Of a stretch of DNA of 64,000 nt, positions 45,099 to 54,700 are shown one piece after another. The number at the start of each line of letters is the position of its first letter. Position 1 is the stretch's first letter. The stretch lies in contig NZ_KQ960765.1 in assembly GCF_001553345.1 (NCBI RefSeq), positions 31,587 to 95,586 of the forward strand, given 5' to 3'. Position numbers and translations under genes: made by a program. Below the pieces are notes generated by a model. The model had not been told where the DNA came from, searched no databases, and saw only the letters and a list, made by a program, of their open reading frames with translations. The DNA comes from Veillonella sp. DNF00869 (lineage in GTDB: Bacteria; Bacillota; Negativicutes; Veillonellales; Veillonellaceae).

Positions 45099-45104
45099 TA
45101 TACT
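45099..45104 (+). promoter_or_regulatory. Extended -10 of the barrel-sandwich/S55 peptidase genes
   Basis: TGA-TATACT at 45096-45104, with a weak TTGTTC 18 nt ahead at 45075. It lies about 35 nt before the start codon. Confidence 0.5.
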
Positions 45105-45138
45105 GTACATGGAAGAAAATTGTAGGAGGTGTATATAT

Positions 45139-45429
45139 ATGAAAAAAGTTTTTCTATATAGTTTGGGGGCATTGTTAGCAGCATTTTTAGTGACATCTAC
45201 GGCAGAGGCTGCACCAGTAAATCATGAAACTGTGTTATCTGGTGAAGTCGTATCTGTGGTTAGTGTAGGAACTTCTGTCAAAGAAGGGGACCCATTGCTA
45301 ACAGTACAAACATTAGGGGGACCTATGGTAGCATCCCGTGCCACTGTGAACGGTGTGGTACAAACAGTCTCTGTGGAGCCAGGTGCTACAGTGGAACGAG
45401 GTCAAATTATAACAGTGATCAATAACTAA
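45139..45429 (+). CDS. Secreted barrel-sandwich (biotinyl/lipoyl-like) domain protein
   Basis: A 96-residue protein with a signal peptide (residues 1-24, ending AEAAP) and a single barrel-sandwich fold like the biotinyl/lipoyl domain: VVSVVSVGTSVKEGDPLLTVQ followed by NGVVQTVSVEPGATVERGQIITVI. The lysine that carries biotin in the usual EAMKM turn is absent; the turn reads TLGGPMVAS. It therefore cannot be a biotin or lipoyl carrier and resembles the hairpin domains of HlyD-type periplasmic adaptors. It is 32 nt ahead of the S55 peptidase gene. AGGAGG precedes the ATG. Confidence 0.8.
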   Translation: MKKVFLYSLGALLAAFLVTSTAEAAPVNHETVLSGEVVSVVSVGTSVKEGDPLLTVQTLGGPMVASRATVNGVVQTVSVEPGATVERGQIITVINN

Positions 45430-45461
45430 TTATTAATAATCAATAAGAAGAGGCGATATAG

Positions 45462-47351
45462 ATGCAATTACATCGTTTTTGGCGTCGGTACACTAAGGGT
45501 GTGCTGGCGCTCTTATTGTGTGGGGCTACTTTTACAAGTGCTCATGCAATAGAATTTATGAAAGTAGAGGATTTACACCGTGGCATGGTAGGTCATGCGG
45601 ATACAGTAGTACAAGGGGATAAAATTGATTCTTTCAAAGTGGAAGTCCTAGGCGTTATGAAACAACGTGGCCCATCGGGGGATTTGATTTTAGTGAAAGT
45701 ATCAGGTCCCATCATTGATGCATCGGGGGGGATTGTTCATGGTATGAGTGGTAGCCCCGTATACATTGATGGAAAATTGGTAGGTGCTGTTGCCTATGGC
45801 TGGGGATTTACAGACGGTACTTTGGGCATGGTAACACCTATCGATCAAATGGTGAAACTGTGGGATGAGAAATACCAAAAAGATTTACCGAATCCATGGA
45901 AAGATACACAATTGATTCCGTTGGGCACACCATTGATGGCAGATGGTTATGATGAAACATCCTTAGCATATTTGGGAACAAAATTTAAGGACTTTGGTTA
46001 TAAAGGATATGCTACGGCTAGTGACAGCACGGATGATATTGTGAAACCAATGGTGCCTGGTGGCTCTATTGCGGCGTTACTGGTAAAAGGTGATTTGAAG
46101 ATGGGCGCCGTGGGGACTGTTACCTATGTAGATAAGGATAAAGTAGTTGCCTTTGGACACCCATTTGATAAACGTGGCTCTACAGGTTATTTCATGAATA
46201 ACTCCAGTATTTTTACAGTAGTAAAAAGTATAGATTCTGGTTTTAAATTGGGGTCCTTAGGGCGAGAAGTAGGTGTTATCACAGAAGATCGCGGGGCAGG
46301 TATTGCTGGTACCGTTGGGGTATTTGGAAAAGGTGTTCCTGTGCGTATGCAACTTCGTGATTTAGATCGTGGGGTAGAGCGAAATGCGGCGGTCACGGTT
46401 GTGGAATCTTCTAAACTAACGCCGACCTTGGTGGCGACCTCCGTATATAGCCTGCTGAACAAAACGCTAGACCGTGTAGGTGGTGGTACAGCTAAGATCA
46501 ATATTAAGATTACACCTGTAGATCCTAAATTACCTACCTTAGAACGACGGAATATGGTGTACTCCAGTAGCTCAGTATCTGAAAAATCTATCGATGAATT
46601 ATTCGATATTGTAGAAAGTTTAATGAATAATGCTTTCAAAGACTATGAAATCCGTGATATTCAAGTAGATGTACAAGTGGAAGAAGCAAAACGTACAGCT
46701 ACGATCATCGATGCTAGTGCAGACCAAGTCATTGTATCTCCTGGGGACAACATTGTGATTACTGCCAATTTACAAGCCTACCGCGAAGGAAAGATTCAAC
46801 GAGAAATTATCTTTAAAGTGCCAGAAGATCAAAAGCTAGGAACCTATACACTTGAAGTGCGTGGTGGTGGCGTGATTCCATTGCCATACTTGTTTGAAAA
46901 ACAAAAATATAATTTGACAGATGAAATTGTAGAGCGATTGAAAGTGCATAAAAACTTTGATGAATATTTCAAAGATCTCAGTGAAGATGATCAGAATAAC
47001 CAAATTGTAGCAGAGTTTTTAGCCGATGATATCAGTATGGTGGAAGAGTCTGGGGACAAGGCGAAAAAGCAACGCCTAGAAGCAGACGAGGAAGATGTGG
47101 ACGATGATGAGTTGCCAAATGGAGGCAAACATAAAAAAGGTTTGAAAGCCTCTGATGATGACGAAAAAGAAAACAATGAAGCATCACGAGTCGTAGTAGA
47201 TTATGTTGTTTTAGGTGATGGACAGTTTACGGTACAAGTGGTAGATAAAAAAGATCGAGACCATTTACGTAAACAACGTATCAAAGAAAAACTTTCAAAG
47301 TTAAAAGAGAAAGTAAAAGCAGAAGAGTCAGACCAAAAGAAAACTAAATAG
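45462..47351 (+). CDS. Secreted SpoIVB-type peptidase S55 domain protein
   Basis: A 629-residue exported protein with an N-terminal signal segment (residues 1-29). The S55 peptidase region has the nucleophile motif GIVHGMSGSPVYIDG (GMSGSP at 94-99) and a likely catalytic His in VVAFGHPF (H233), with the Ser before the His. A central region (about 380-480, VSPGDNIVITANLQAYREG) looks like a beta-sandwich, and the last 130 residues are charged with acidic runs and a basic tail. SpoIVB itself acts in sporulation; this non-sporulating diderm context implies an envelope role. It stands just before the Mla operon, from which a terminator separates it. Confidence 0.85.
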   Translation: MQLHRFWRRYTKGVLALLLCGATFTSAHAIEFMKVEDLHRGMVGHADTVVQGDKIDSFKVEVLGVMKQRGPSGDLILVKVSGPIIDASGGIVHGMSGSPVYIDGKLVGAVAYGWGFTDGTLGMVTPIDQMVKLWDEKYQKDLPNPWKDTQLIPLGTPLMADGYDETSLAYLGTKFKDFGYKGYATASDSTDDIVKPMVPGGSIAALLVKGDLKMGAVGTVTYVDKDKVVAFGHPFDKRGSTGYFMNNSSIFTVVKSIDSGFKLGSLGREVGVITEDRGAGIAGTVGVFGKGVPVRMQLRDLDRGVERNAAVTVVESSKLTPTLVATSVYSLLNKTLDRVGGGTAKINIKITPVDPKLPTLERRNMVYSSSSVSEKSIDELFDIVESLMNNAFKDYEIRDIQVDVQVEEAKRTATIIDASADQVIVSPGDNIVITANLQAYREGKIQREIIFKVPEDQKLGTYTLEVRGGGVIPLPYLFEKQKYNLTDEIVERLKVHKNFDEYFKDLSEDDQNNQIVAEFLADDISMVEESGDKAKKQRLEADEEDVDDDELPNGGKHKKGLKASDDDEKENNEASRVVVDYVVLGDGQFTVQVVDKKDRDHLRKQRIKEKLSKLKEKVKAEESDQKKTK

Positions 47352-47362
47352 TTTCATCTGAA

Positions 47363-47405
47363 GAGAGCAGGAAGTGATACCTCATCATTTCCTGCTCTTA
47401 TTTTT
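47363..47405 (+). terminator. Terminator after the S55 peptidase gene
   Basis: A 15-bp stem AGAGCAGGAAGTGAT with near-complement, a 5-nt loop and a T-rich tail. Confidence 0.9.
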
Positions 47406-47425
47406 GAAAACTCTTATGGTACTAC

Positions 47426-47454
47426 TGCACATTCAAAGAGTTTTGTGATATACT
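47426..47454 (+). promoter_or_regulatory. Promoter of the mla-tolC-tamB operon
   Basis: TGCACA at 47426-47431, a 17-bp spacer and the extended -10 TGA-TATACT at 47449-47454, 31 nt before mlaE. Confidence 0.55.
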
Positions 47455-47484
47455 GAAGATTGATATAAATACTCAGGAGGAATT

Positions 47485-48246
47485 ATGATTTGGTTAACAT
47501 GGATTGGTAAGCAAATAATCTTTTTCCTATCACAAATAGGAGAGGCCATGCTGTTACTATGGAGGACCATAGGACAATTACCAAAAATAAATTGGAAGCT
47601 GACAATCGAACAAATGGCGCACTTAGGAGTGTATTCCTTGCCGATTTTATCACTGACTATGTTTTTTGCAGGCGCTGTGATGACATTGCAAATGGCAGAT
47701 GTATTGATACACTATGGTGCACAGGGAACTGTGGGTGGTATTATGGCCATTGCTATGGGGCGCGAATTAGGCCCAGTTTTAGTTGGCGTTGTATTAGCAG
47801 GTCGTGTGGGTGCAGCTATTACGGCAGAGTTAGGAACTATGAAAGTAACAGAGCAAATCGATGCCTTAAAGGTCATGGCGGTTAACCCCATTGGGTATCT
47901 TGTAGTACCTCGTGTTGTAGCATGTATGATTATGGTGCCAATCTTGACATTTTATGGTGTTCTTATCGGTACAGGTGGGGGATACTTGGTAGCTACCATA
48001 GTGAAAGGACTAGCCGGTTCTACCTATTTAGACTCCATTCAAATTTTTGCGATCCTATCTGATTTGACGTACGGACTCATTAAATCTTGTGTGTTCGGAG
48101 CGGTTATTGCCCTAGTTGGATCTTATAAAGGCATGTACACAGATATGGGGGCAACTGCTGTTGGCTATGCTACTACTAGCTCTGTAGTAACCAGTATCAT
48201 TTTAGTCTTTATATTAAATTACTTTTTATCAGTCTTATTATTCTAG
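47485..48246 (+). CDS. mlaE: Phospholipid ABC transporter permease MlaE
   Basis: The inner-membrane permease of a lipid transporter between the two membranes; 253 residues. The N-terminal interfacial helix, five hydrophobic segments, and the family motifs GRELGPVLVGVVLAGRVGAAITAELGTMKVTEQIDALKVM (about residues 92-131) identify it as MlaE. AGGAGG precedes the ATG. It is first in a compact six-gene operon with mlaF, mlaD, tolC, tamB and a sigma factor. No mlaB or mlaC gene follows, unlike E. coli. Confidence 0.95.
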   Translation: MIWLTWIGKQIIFFLSQIGEAMLLLWRTIGQLPKINWKLTIEQMAHLGVYSLPILSLTMFFAGAVMTLQMADVLIHYGAQGTVGGIMAIAMGRELGPVLVGVVLAGRVGAAITAELGTMKVTEQIDALKVMAVNPIGYLVVPRVVACMIMVPILTFYGVLIGTGGGYLVATIVKGLAGSTYLDSIQIFAILSDLTYGLIKSCVFGAVIALVGSYKGMYTDMGATAVGYATTSSVVTSIILVFILNYFLSVLLF

Positions 48247-48254
48247 GAGGACCT

Positions 48255-49019
48255 ATGATTGAATTACAAAACGTGGTCCTAGCCTATGAGAATAGAATTA
48301 TTTTAGACCATGTAGATTTAACTATCCATGATGGAGAAACTCTAGCTATTTTAGGAGGCTCTGGAGCGGGCAAAAGTACTTTGCTTAAATTGATTATCGG
48401 TCTTTTACGGCCTACCAGTGGTACTATTTTAGTAGATGATGTAGATATTACGAAAATCGATGAGAATGAATTCGATCGGTTGCGACAAACTATGGGGATG
48501 GTCTTTCAATACTCTGCGTTATTTGATTCTATGAGTGTAGGAGAGAATGTAGCCTTTGGACTACGCCAACATACGACGATGAGCGAAGAGGAGATTCAAC
48601 GTACTGTAGCTAGAAAGCTACGTATGGTAGGATTGCCAAAGACTGAACAGTACATGCCTAGTGAACTATCAGGGGGGATGAAAAAACGGATTAGCTTGGC
48701 TCGTGCTATTGCTTTAGATCCTAAAATCATTCTATATGATGAACCGACATCAGGATTGGATCCGATTACATCGGGCACCATTAGTCGTTTAATACGGAGT
48801 ATGCAATCTCATTTGCAATGTAGTTCTATCGTGGTCACTCACGATATGAACTCAGCCTTTTTTGTGGCAGACCGCATTGCCTTACTAGATAAAGGAAAGT
48901 TTATTGAAGTATCACCAACAGAAGAGTTTAGACATTCTAAGAATCCGAAGGTACAACAATTTATAGAGGGTCGTAAATCTGTGAAAACAGAGATACAAGA
49001 AGAAGGAGATATACCATGA
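48255..49019 (+). CDS. mlaF: Phospholipid ABC transporter ATPase MlaF
   Basis: The cytoplasmic ATPase of the Mla transporter, 254 residues. The Walker A motif GGSGAGKST (about residues 35-43), the Q loop MVFQYSALFDSM, the ABC signature LSGGMKKR, Walker B IILYDEPTSGLDP and the switch His in VVTHD are all in place. The gene starts 8 nt after mlaE and overlaps mlaD by four bases (ATGA), implying translational coupling. Confidence 0.96.
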   Translation: MIELQNVVLAYENRIILDHVDLTIHDGETLAILGGSGAGKSTLLKLIIGLLRPTSGTILVDDVDITKIDENEFDRLRQTMGMVFQYSALFDSMSVGENVAFGLRQHTTMSEEEIQRTVARKLRMVGLPKTEQYMPSELSGGMKKRISLARAIALDPKIILYDEPTSGLDPITSGTISRLIRSMQSHLQCSSIVVTHDMNSAFFVADRIALLDKGKFIEVSPTEEFRHSKNPKVQQFIEGRKSVKTEIQEEGDIP

Positions 49020-50320
49020 ACTGGACAACAGAGGCGAAGGTAGGTCTATTTACCGTAGTGGGGGTAGTCCTATTTGCTGTGTGTATTGTATTTTTAGGAC
49101 GATTTGATATATTTGCAGCTCCTACTATGCATATTGCTGGGAATTTTCAATCTGTAACGGGGTTGAAAGAAGGCAATACTGTGCGCTTTTCAGGGGTGAA
49201 AGTAGGGAAAGTCAAATCTATGCAAGTCACTGACAAAGGGATTACGGTGGCTATGGACATCGACAAGGATGTAAAAATTCCGACAGACTCTGCTTTTACC
49301 ATGGAAAGTGATGGTATTTTAGGGGATAAATTCATCCAAATTACGCCAGGCCGTAGTACTTTGTATTTAGATGATGGTGCTTTCATTACAGGGGATGGAA
49401 AAAGTGAAATCGATAAAACCATGGCGCAAGCTACGAAATTGATGGAAGCGGCCACCACTACATTGCAATCCATGAATGGCATCATTGGTGATGAAAAAAC
49501 ACAAAGCGCTTTACGCAATGCCTTACAATCGACAGAGTTAATTGCTCAAAATACAGCAAATTTGACGGCTCAAATGAATGCTATGTTAGCGAATAATAGT
49601 GACAATATTTCAGCTTTAACAGCGAATATGGTAGGCATTACACGAAATATGGAATCCTTGACAAATCAAATGGATACGAATATGAAACAATTTAATGCAG
49701 ATGGTCAAGCAGGAACAGAAATGCGTCAAATTGTGAATAATTTGAAAACTACTACAGATAGTATTTCAAAAATGGCAGGCGCTATGGAAGGAGTTGTAAC
49801 AGACCCTAAGAGCGCTGCGGATATTAAGGAAACTTTGCATAATACAGCACAATTAACGACTAAGCTAAATCGTCTTACCGGTGGGGACGTGAAAGCAGGT
49901 TCGGATGGAAAAAAGTCGGATCTTAAGACGCAGATAGGAGCAGAGGTATTGTACAATCCAGAGGATAAAAAAGCTCGTACTGATGCAGATGTGCGCCTTA
50001 TGACGAAGGATTCTATCTATACCTTAGGGATTTCCAATATAGGTAATGGTTCGAATGTGGACCTTACCTATGGAAAACGAGTGCTAGATCAAGTATACCT
50101 ACGAGGTGGTTTATTTGATGGAAAACTAGGCGTAGGAGCCGATGTGGGATTTGGAAAACCAGTTTCACTATCTGGAGCTCTATTCGATATCCGCCATGGT
50201 TCCTATCGGATTCGTTCAGATGTTCAATTATGGAAAGATACTTATGTGGTAGGTCAATGGACTTGGTATGGACATGACCATAACCGTGTGAATTATTTTG
50301 GGCTAAGAAAGACATTTTAG
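49016..50320 (+). CDS. mlaD: MCE-domain lipid carrier MlaD with C-terminal outer-membrane barrel
   Basis: A 434-residue protein that appears to span the envelope. One N-terminal inner-membrane helix (residues 9-30) is followed by one MCE domain (about 38-120, GLKEGNTVRFSGVKVGKVKSM). A long helical region with heptad-like repeats comes next (about 125-290), then about 130 residues of alternating beta strands ending in the aromatic LRKTF, typical of outer-membrane barrels. E. coli MlaD is only about 180 residues and lacks the last two parts. A one-protein bridge would explain why mlaA and mlaC are absent here; such a bridge has been described for Veillonella parvula. Confidence 0.92.
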   Translation: MNWTTEAKVGLFTVVGVVLFAVCIVFLGRFDIFAAPTMHIAGNFQSVTGLKEGNTVRFSGVKVGKVKSMQVTDKGITVAMDIDKDVKIPTDSAFTMESDGILGDKFIQITPGRSTLYLDDGAFITGDGKSEIDKTMAQATKLMEAATTTLQSMNGIIGDEKTQSALRNALQSTELIAQNTANLTAQMNAMLANNSDNISALTANMVGITRNMESLTNQMDTNMKQFNADGQAGTEMRQIVNNLKTTTDSISKMAGAMEGVVTDPKSAADIKETLHNTAQLTTKLNRLTGGDVKAGSDGKKSDLKTQIGAEVLYNPEDKKARTDADVRLMTKDSIYTLGISNIGNGSNVDLTYGKRVLDQVYLRGGLFDGKLGVGADVGFGKPVSLSGALFDIRHGSYRIRSDVQLWKDTYVVGQWTWYGHDHNRVNYFGLRKTF

Positions 50321-50329
50321 GAGGACCCA

Positions 50330-51745
50330 ATGAATACAAAAATAATGACAGTAGCAGCGATGTTAGCAGCCTATGCATGTACAGTAGGAGCAGCGGCACC
50401 GCAAACAGATACAGTAAAATTAGTACATTTTCAAGAAAAAGCAACTGCGCAAGCAGCAATGATGACAAAGGCATATAAAAACCAAGCACAGACAAACAGT
50501 CAATCTGTGTCTATTACATTGCCACAATCCATTGCATTAGCATTGCAAAATAATAGAACCTTACATCAATCTCAATGGGATTATGAAGCGGCAATAGCAC
50601 AAGTAGGAGTTGCGACTAGCGGTAGGAATCCAGTAGTGACGTATAATTATAGCGCTAACCATACAGGAAATGAAGTGAACGGTGTTAGTAAAACTGGAAA
50701 TGCCTTTTCGCATCAATTAGGTGTGGGAGTATCTGTATTTAATCGTGCTTTGGATGCACAAATTGAAGCAGCTAAATATAGTCGTGATGGCAGTGGCGCA
50801 GCATTAACGGAAGCCGCACAAACAGCTAAATTAACGGCAGCCACTAATTATTTGTCCCTTATCATGTCTCGTAATAAGGTAAATGTAGCAGAACAAACAG
50901 TCTGTGATTACGAAGAACATTTAAAAAATGCTAACTTACAATATCAAGTAGGTATTGTATCTAAATCTGATGTACTGGCTACGAATACACGATTAGCGAA
51001 TGCAAAAACTGCTTTAGTAGAAGCGAAAAACGCTGCTAATTTAGCAGAGGCAAAGTTCAATAATCATGTAGGATTGCCTGTATCTACACCAATCGTAACA
51101 GCAGACAAAGAATTAAGCTATGCACCATATGGTATTTCATTGGAATCTGCAAAATCTTATGGAGTAGCACATCGTGGTGCCATTGTACAAGCGGCAATGG
51201 CAGTGAAAGCAGCCGAAGAAAATGTAGACCTTGCAGATGCTTCTGATATTCCAGTGGTGAAAGCCAATGCTAGCCGACGCATGAATGGTGCACATTGGGC
51301 TGGTAACGATAGCAAAGACTGGTCCGTAGGCGCTACCTTATCTTGGAATGTATGGGATGGGGGCCAATCAAAAGCTAATGTAAGTGCTGCTAAAGCAAAG
51401 TTAGAAAAAGCGAAAGAAGCCTATGCACAAACGATTGATACGGTAGAGTTACAAGTGCAAGAGGCGTACTTAAATTTAAAAGCAGCAGAACAAAAAATTA
51501 AAAGTACTCATGCTGCAGTAGAAGCAGGACAGGAAGATTTCCGTATTAAGACACTACGATATCGTTCTGGAGTGGGTACAAATGTGGATGTATTAGACGC
51601 AGAAACTTCGTTAGCAACGGCACGTAATAATTATGTAGATGCACTATATAACTACAATTTAAGTATTGCTACTTTAGAAAAAGCGATGGGTATTCCGGTT
51701 GACTCTGCTGTGGGTACTGGGGTAAATATCGTGAATCAGGGATAG
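50330..51745 (+). CDS. TolC-family outer-membrane efflux protein
   Basis: A 471-residue outer-membrane channel with a signal peptide (about 1-22) and the duplicated TolC core. It begins with ITLPQSIALALQNNRTLHQSQWDYEAA near residue 63; the second half repeats the pattern with YGVAHRGAIVQAAMAVKAAEENVDLA. The last third has SATLSWNVWDGG-type strands and a long helical hairpin. It lies between mlaD and tamB, 9 nt after the former, so it may work with the lipid-export machinery rather than a drug pump; no HlyD or RND gene is adjacent. Confidence 0.93.
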   Translation: MNTKIMTVAAMLAAYACTVGAAAPQTDTVKLVHFQEKATAQAAMMTKAYKNQAQTNSQSVSITLPQSIALALQNNRTLHQSQWDYEAAIAQVGVATSGRNPVVTYNYSANHTGNEVNGVSKTGNAFSHQLGVGVSVFNRALDAQIEAAKYSRDGSGAALTEAAQTAKLTAATNYLSLIMSRNKVNVAEQTVCDYEEHLKNANLQYQVGIVSKSDVLATNTRLANAKTALVEAKNAANLAEAKFNNHVGLPVSTPIVTADKELSYAPYGISLESAKSYGVAHRGAIVQAAMAVKAAEENVDLADASDIPVVKANASRRMNGAHWAGNDSKDWSVGATLSWNVWDGGQSKANVSAAKAKLEKAKEAYAQTIDTVELQVQEAYLNLKAAEQKIKSTHAAVEAGQEDFRIKTLRYRSGVGTNVDVLDAETSLATARNNYVDALYNYNLSIATLEKAMGIPVDSAVGTGVNIVNQG

Positions 51746-51770
51746 TCATCTTAGTAATATGAGGTAAATT

Positions 51771-54700
51771 ATGAAGGGGAAACATTGGCTACTAGGTATT
51801 GTACTTAGTGGATGTGTAGCAGGCGTTGGATTCGGCTTACAACCATTAAGTGAAACTTATGTAGGACCTTATGTGCAAGAACAATTACATACAGCACTGA
51901 ATGGAACTGTTTCCTATTCATCATTTCACATTGGTTGGGATGGTTCTGTTCAAATGAAAGATCTCAGTGTAGAAGATGCTAAGGGGCAATCTGTACTTAT
52001 TGCGGACGCTTTGACAGTGTCTATACAATGGTTAAAGGTATTGCAATATCCTTTTGGACAGATATCACCAGATGCTTTGGTGGGAACGATTACTGTCTCC
52101 TCACCTCATGTGAATGTAGTACAAGATGAAACTGGACAATGGAATATACTGCAGTTGGTAAAAGAACGGGACTCAGAAGAACCTAGTCAATTTAGTGGAT
52201 TGCTACGTGTAGAAAATGGAACGATTTCACTATTCTTGCCACAGGCAACGCCTTTATTGCTATCAGATGTGAATGGTACTGTCTTGGGTGATGGTGGTCA
52301 TATGCTAGATGGAGTCGTTGATGCTCATATTGGAAAGGATCAAATTCACTCCAAGATACAATGGGCACTGGATGGTAGCGGTGATCGAGCATTTTATGTG
52401 GAAACACCACATTTAGATATAGCTCCTATAGTGACTCGAATTTCATTACCAACCGCAGTAAGCTCTATGACGGGTGATCTGACAGATGTTGCGTTGACAG
52501 TAACACAACGTGGTGGATTTTGGTATGGCGAAGGAGGACTTTCTCTGCACAATGTGGGGACTACCATTCAAGATCATCGATTAACATCTGGGAAGGGAAA
52601 GCTTCAAATCCATGGAGATGTTCTATTCTTAGACGGAATAGAAACAAATGTGAATGACGAGTATCTTCGTGTGAATGGCACCATACATCATATTTTTGAT
52701 GAAGACCCTACCTTGCAATTGTCGGTAGGATTGAAAGAATGGAATCTTGCTTCTCAACTGCCAATGACAGGATATATCACAGCAGATGCACTGGTAACAG
52801 GTCACGTGTCTAATGTAAAAGCCAGTGCAGATGTAGAGGTGCGAGATATCACCTATGAAGGGATGACAGTAAACCGTGGAAAAGGGCACCTTTCTTATGG
52901 TGATCAAGTCATCCATGTGAGGGATGCGGAACTGAATATGCAAGGTGGAACCGTGAAAGGTACTGGCTCGTATCATATAGATACAAAAGATTTCTTGGCA
53001 CAGCTAAACTTACAAAATGTGTCTTTATATGGGCTACCTCTTGGAGGACAATCCTCTGTGCAGGGATCTGTCAGCGGTGATTTGACTGTGGAAGGACAGG
53101 GAGGTGTTATTTCAAATGTAGTGGGCTCTGTAAGGGGACGTCAAATTGGGTATCAATCTATCTTAGTGGATACTTTGGATGCTAGTGTATCTTGGGATGG
53201 TACACAGCTAGTAGTACCTTATATGAATGGTAACTGGAGTAGGGGGACATTCACCGGTAGTGGTCGCTTAGGAAATGGAACGTTTGGACTTAGCCTATAC
53301 GGTACTCATATCGGACTAGAACAATTTAATGGATGGTCACCTAAACCTTTGGGAGGCACTGTATCTATGGAAGCAAACTTGCAAGGATCTCTAGAGAACC
53401 CTACAGGGACTGTTACCATTGCGGGAGATGCACTTTCTTATGGGGTAACACAGTTTGACCGTATGTTTGTGAAAGCAAATATAGAGGATAAAAAACTGCA
53501 TATCCTTGACGGTGATTTAGAATATAAAAAAAGTATCTATGATGTGCGAGGAACTATCAATTTAGATGGAGATCAAGATGTGGATATCAAAGGCTCTGCG
53601 AAGGATGTACGTATTGAAGACATATTGCCAAACTTTACAGATATTCCTATGACAGGATGGATTCACACAGATGTACATATAGAAGGTACCTTACAGCGTC
53701 CTAAAGTAAATGGATATGTGAAAGCCTGGGATGGTTCTATATATGGAAAACTGTTTGAATCTATTGAAGGATCTTATGCATATAAGGATGGGCACTTACA
53801 TTTACCAAGGTTGGACATTACTACCTATGGTTCCTCTATTGTGGTAGATGGGGATATACAAAACAAACAGTTAGATATTAATTTTGTAGGTGATGCGGTG
53901 CCGATTGAACCCTTTATTCGGGATGCGGGTCTCAACATGGTTGGCTATGTAGGCGCAGAAGGACATCTAGGTGGAACTGTGGATGCACCTATCTTTGAGG
54001 GCGTGGTACAGTCAGATGTTATGCAGGTGAAGGATACTACATTGCATGATATATCGGGTGCTGTGTACATTACGCCGAAAGTGGTACATCTACAAGGACT
54101 GACTTTCACGGGCAGCGGCACTAGTCAATATGAAGTAAAAGGTGGAGTTCAACTGGATGAATCGAAACGCTTATTTGGTTATGTTCGTGTACGAGATGGA
54201 GAATTGCAACAGTTATTAGCATTAAGTAATGCAAATGTACCAGATGTAAATGGCAAGTTGCAGGCGACCATTGATTTAGGTGGTACTAGTGACAGCCCAA
54301 GGTTAGATGTAAAAGGATCTCTCGAAAATACAACTATTCGTGATGAAGTAGTGGGAACTGCTACACTGGATGTGGGCTATGGTGGACGTACCATTGATAT
54401 CCGTACGTTTAATTTACCTATTAAAGAAGGGCTTATTGCTGGTAAAGGTAAAGCTGATTTAGATGGGGTTACAGATATTCAGTTAGTAGCATCAAAAGTG
54501 CCTGTTGGAACTATCTTGCCTATAGTAACATCAGATGTCAATGGACAAGGAAACTGGAACTTTATTATTAATGTACAGGGTCCTACGAAATCTCCAAAGG
54601 TAGAGTTTTCTAGTGAAATAGAACAAGCCGTCATCAATGGTATAAGCTTGGATCAGTTAAGCATCTTAGGTAATATGGAAGACCAAGTGGTATCGATCCA

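Noticed and set aside
45139..45429. Biotin carboxyl carrier protein
   Set aside because: It is exported and lacks the lysine to which biotin is attached.
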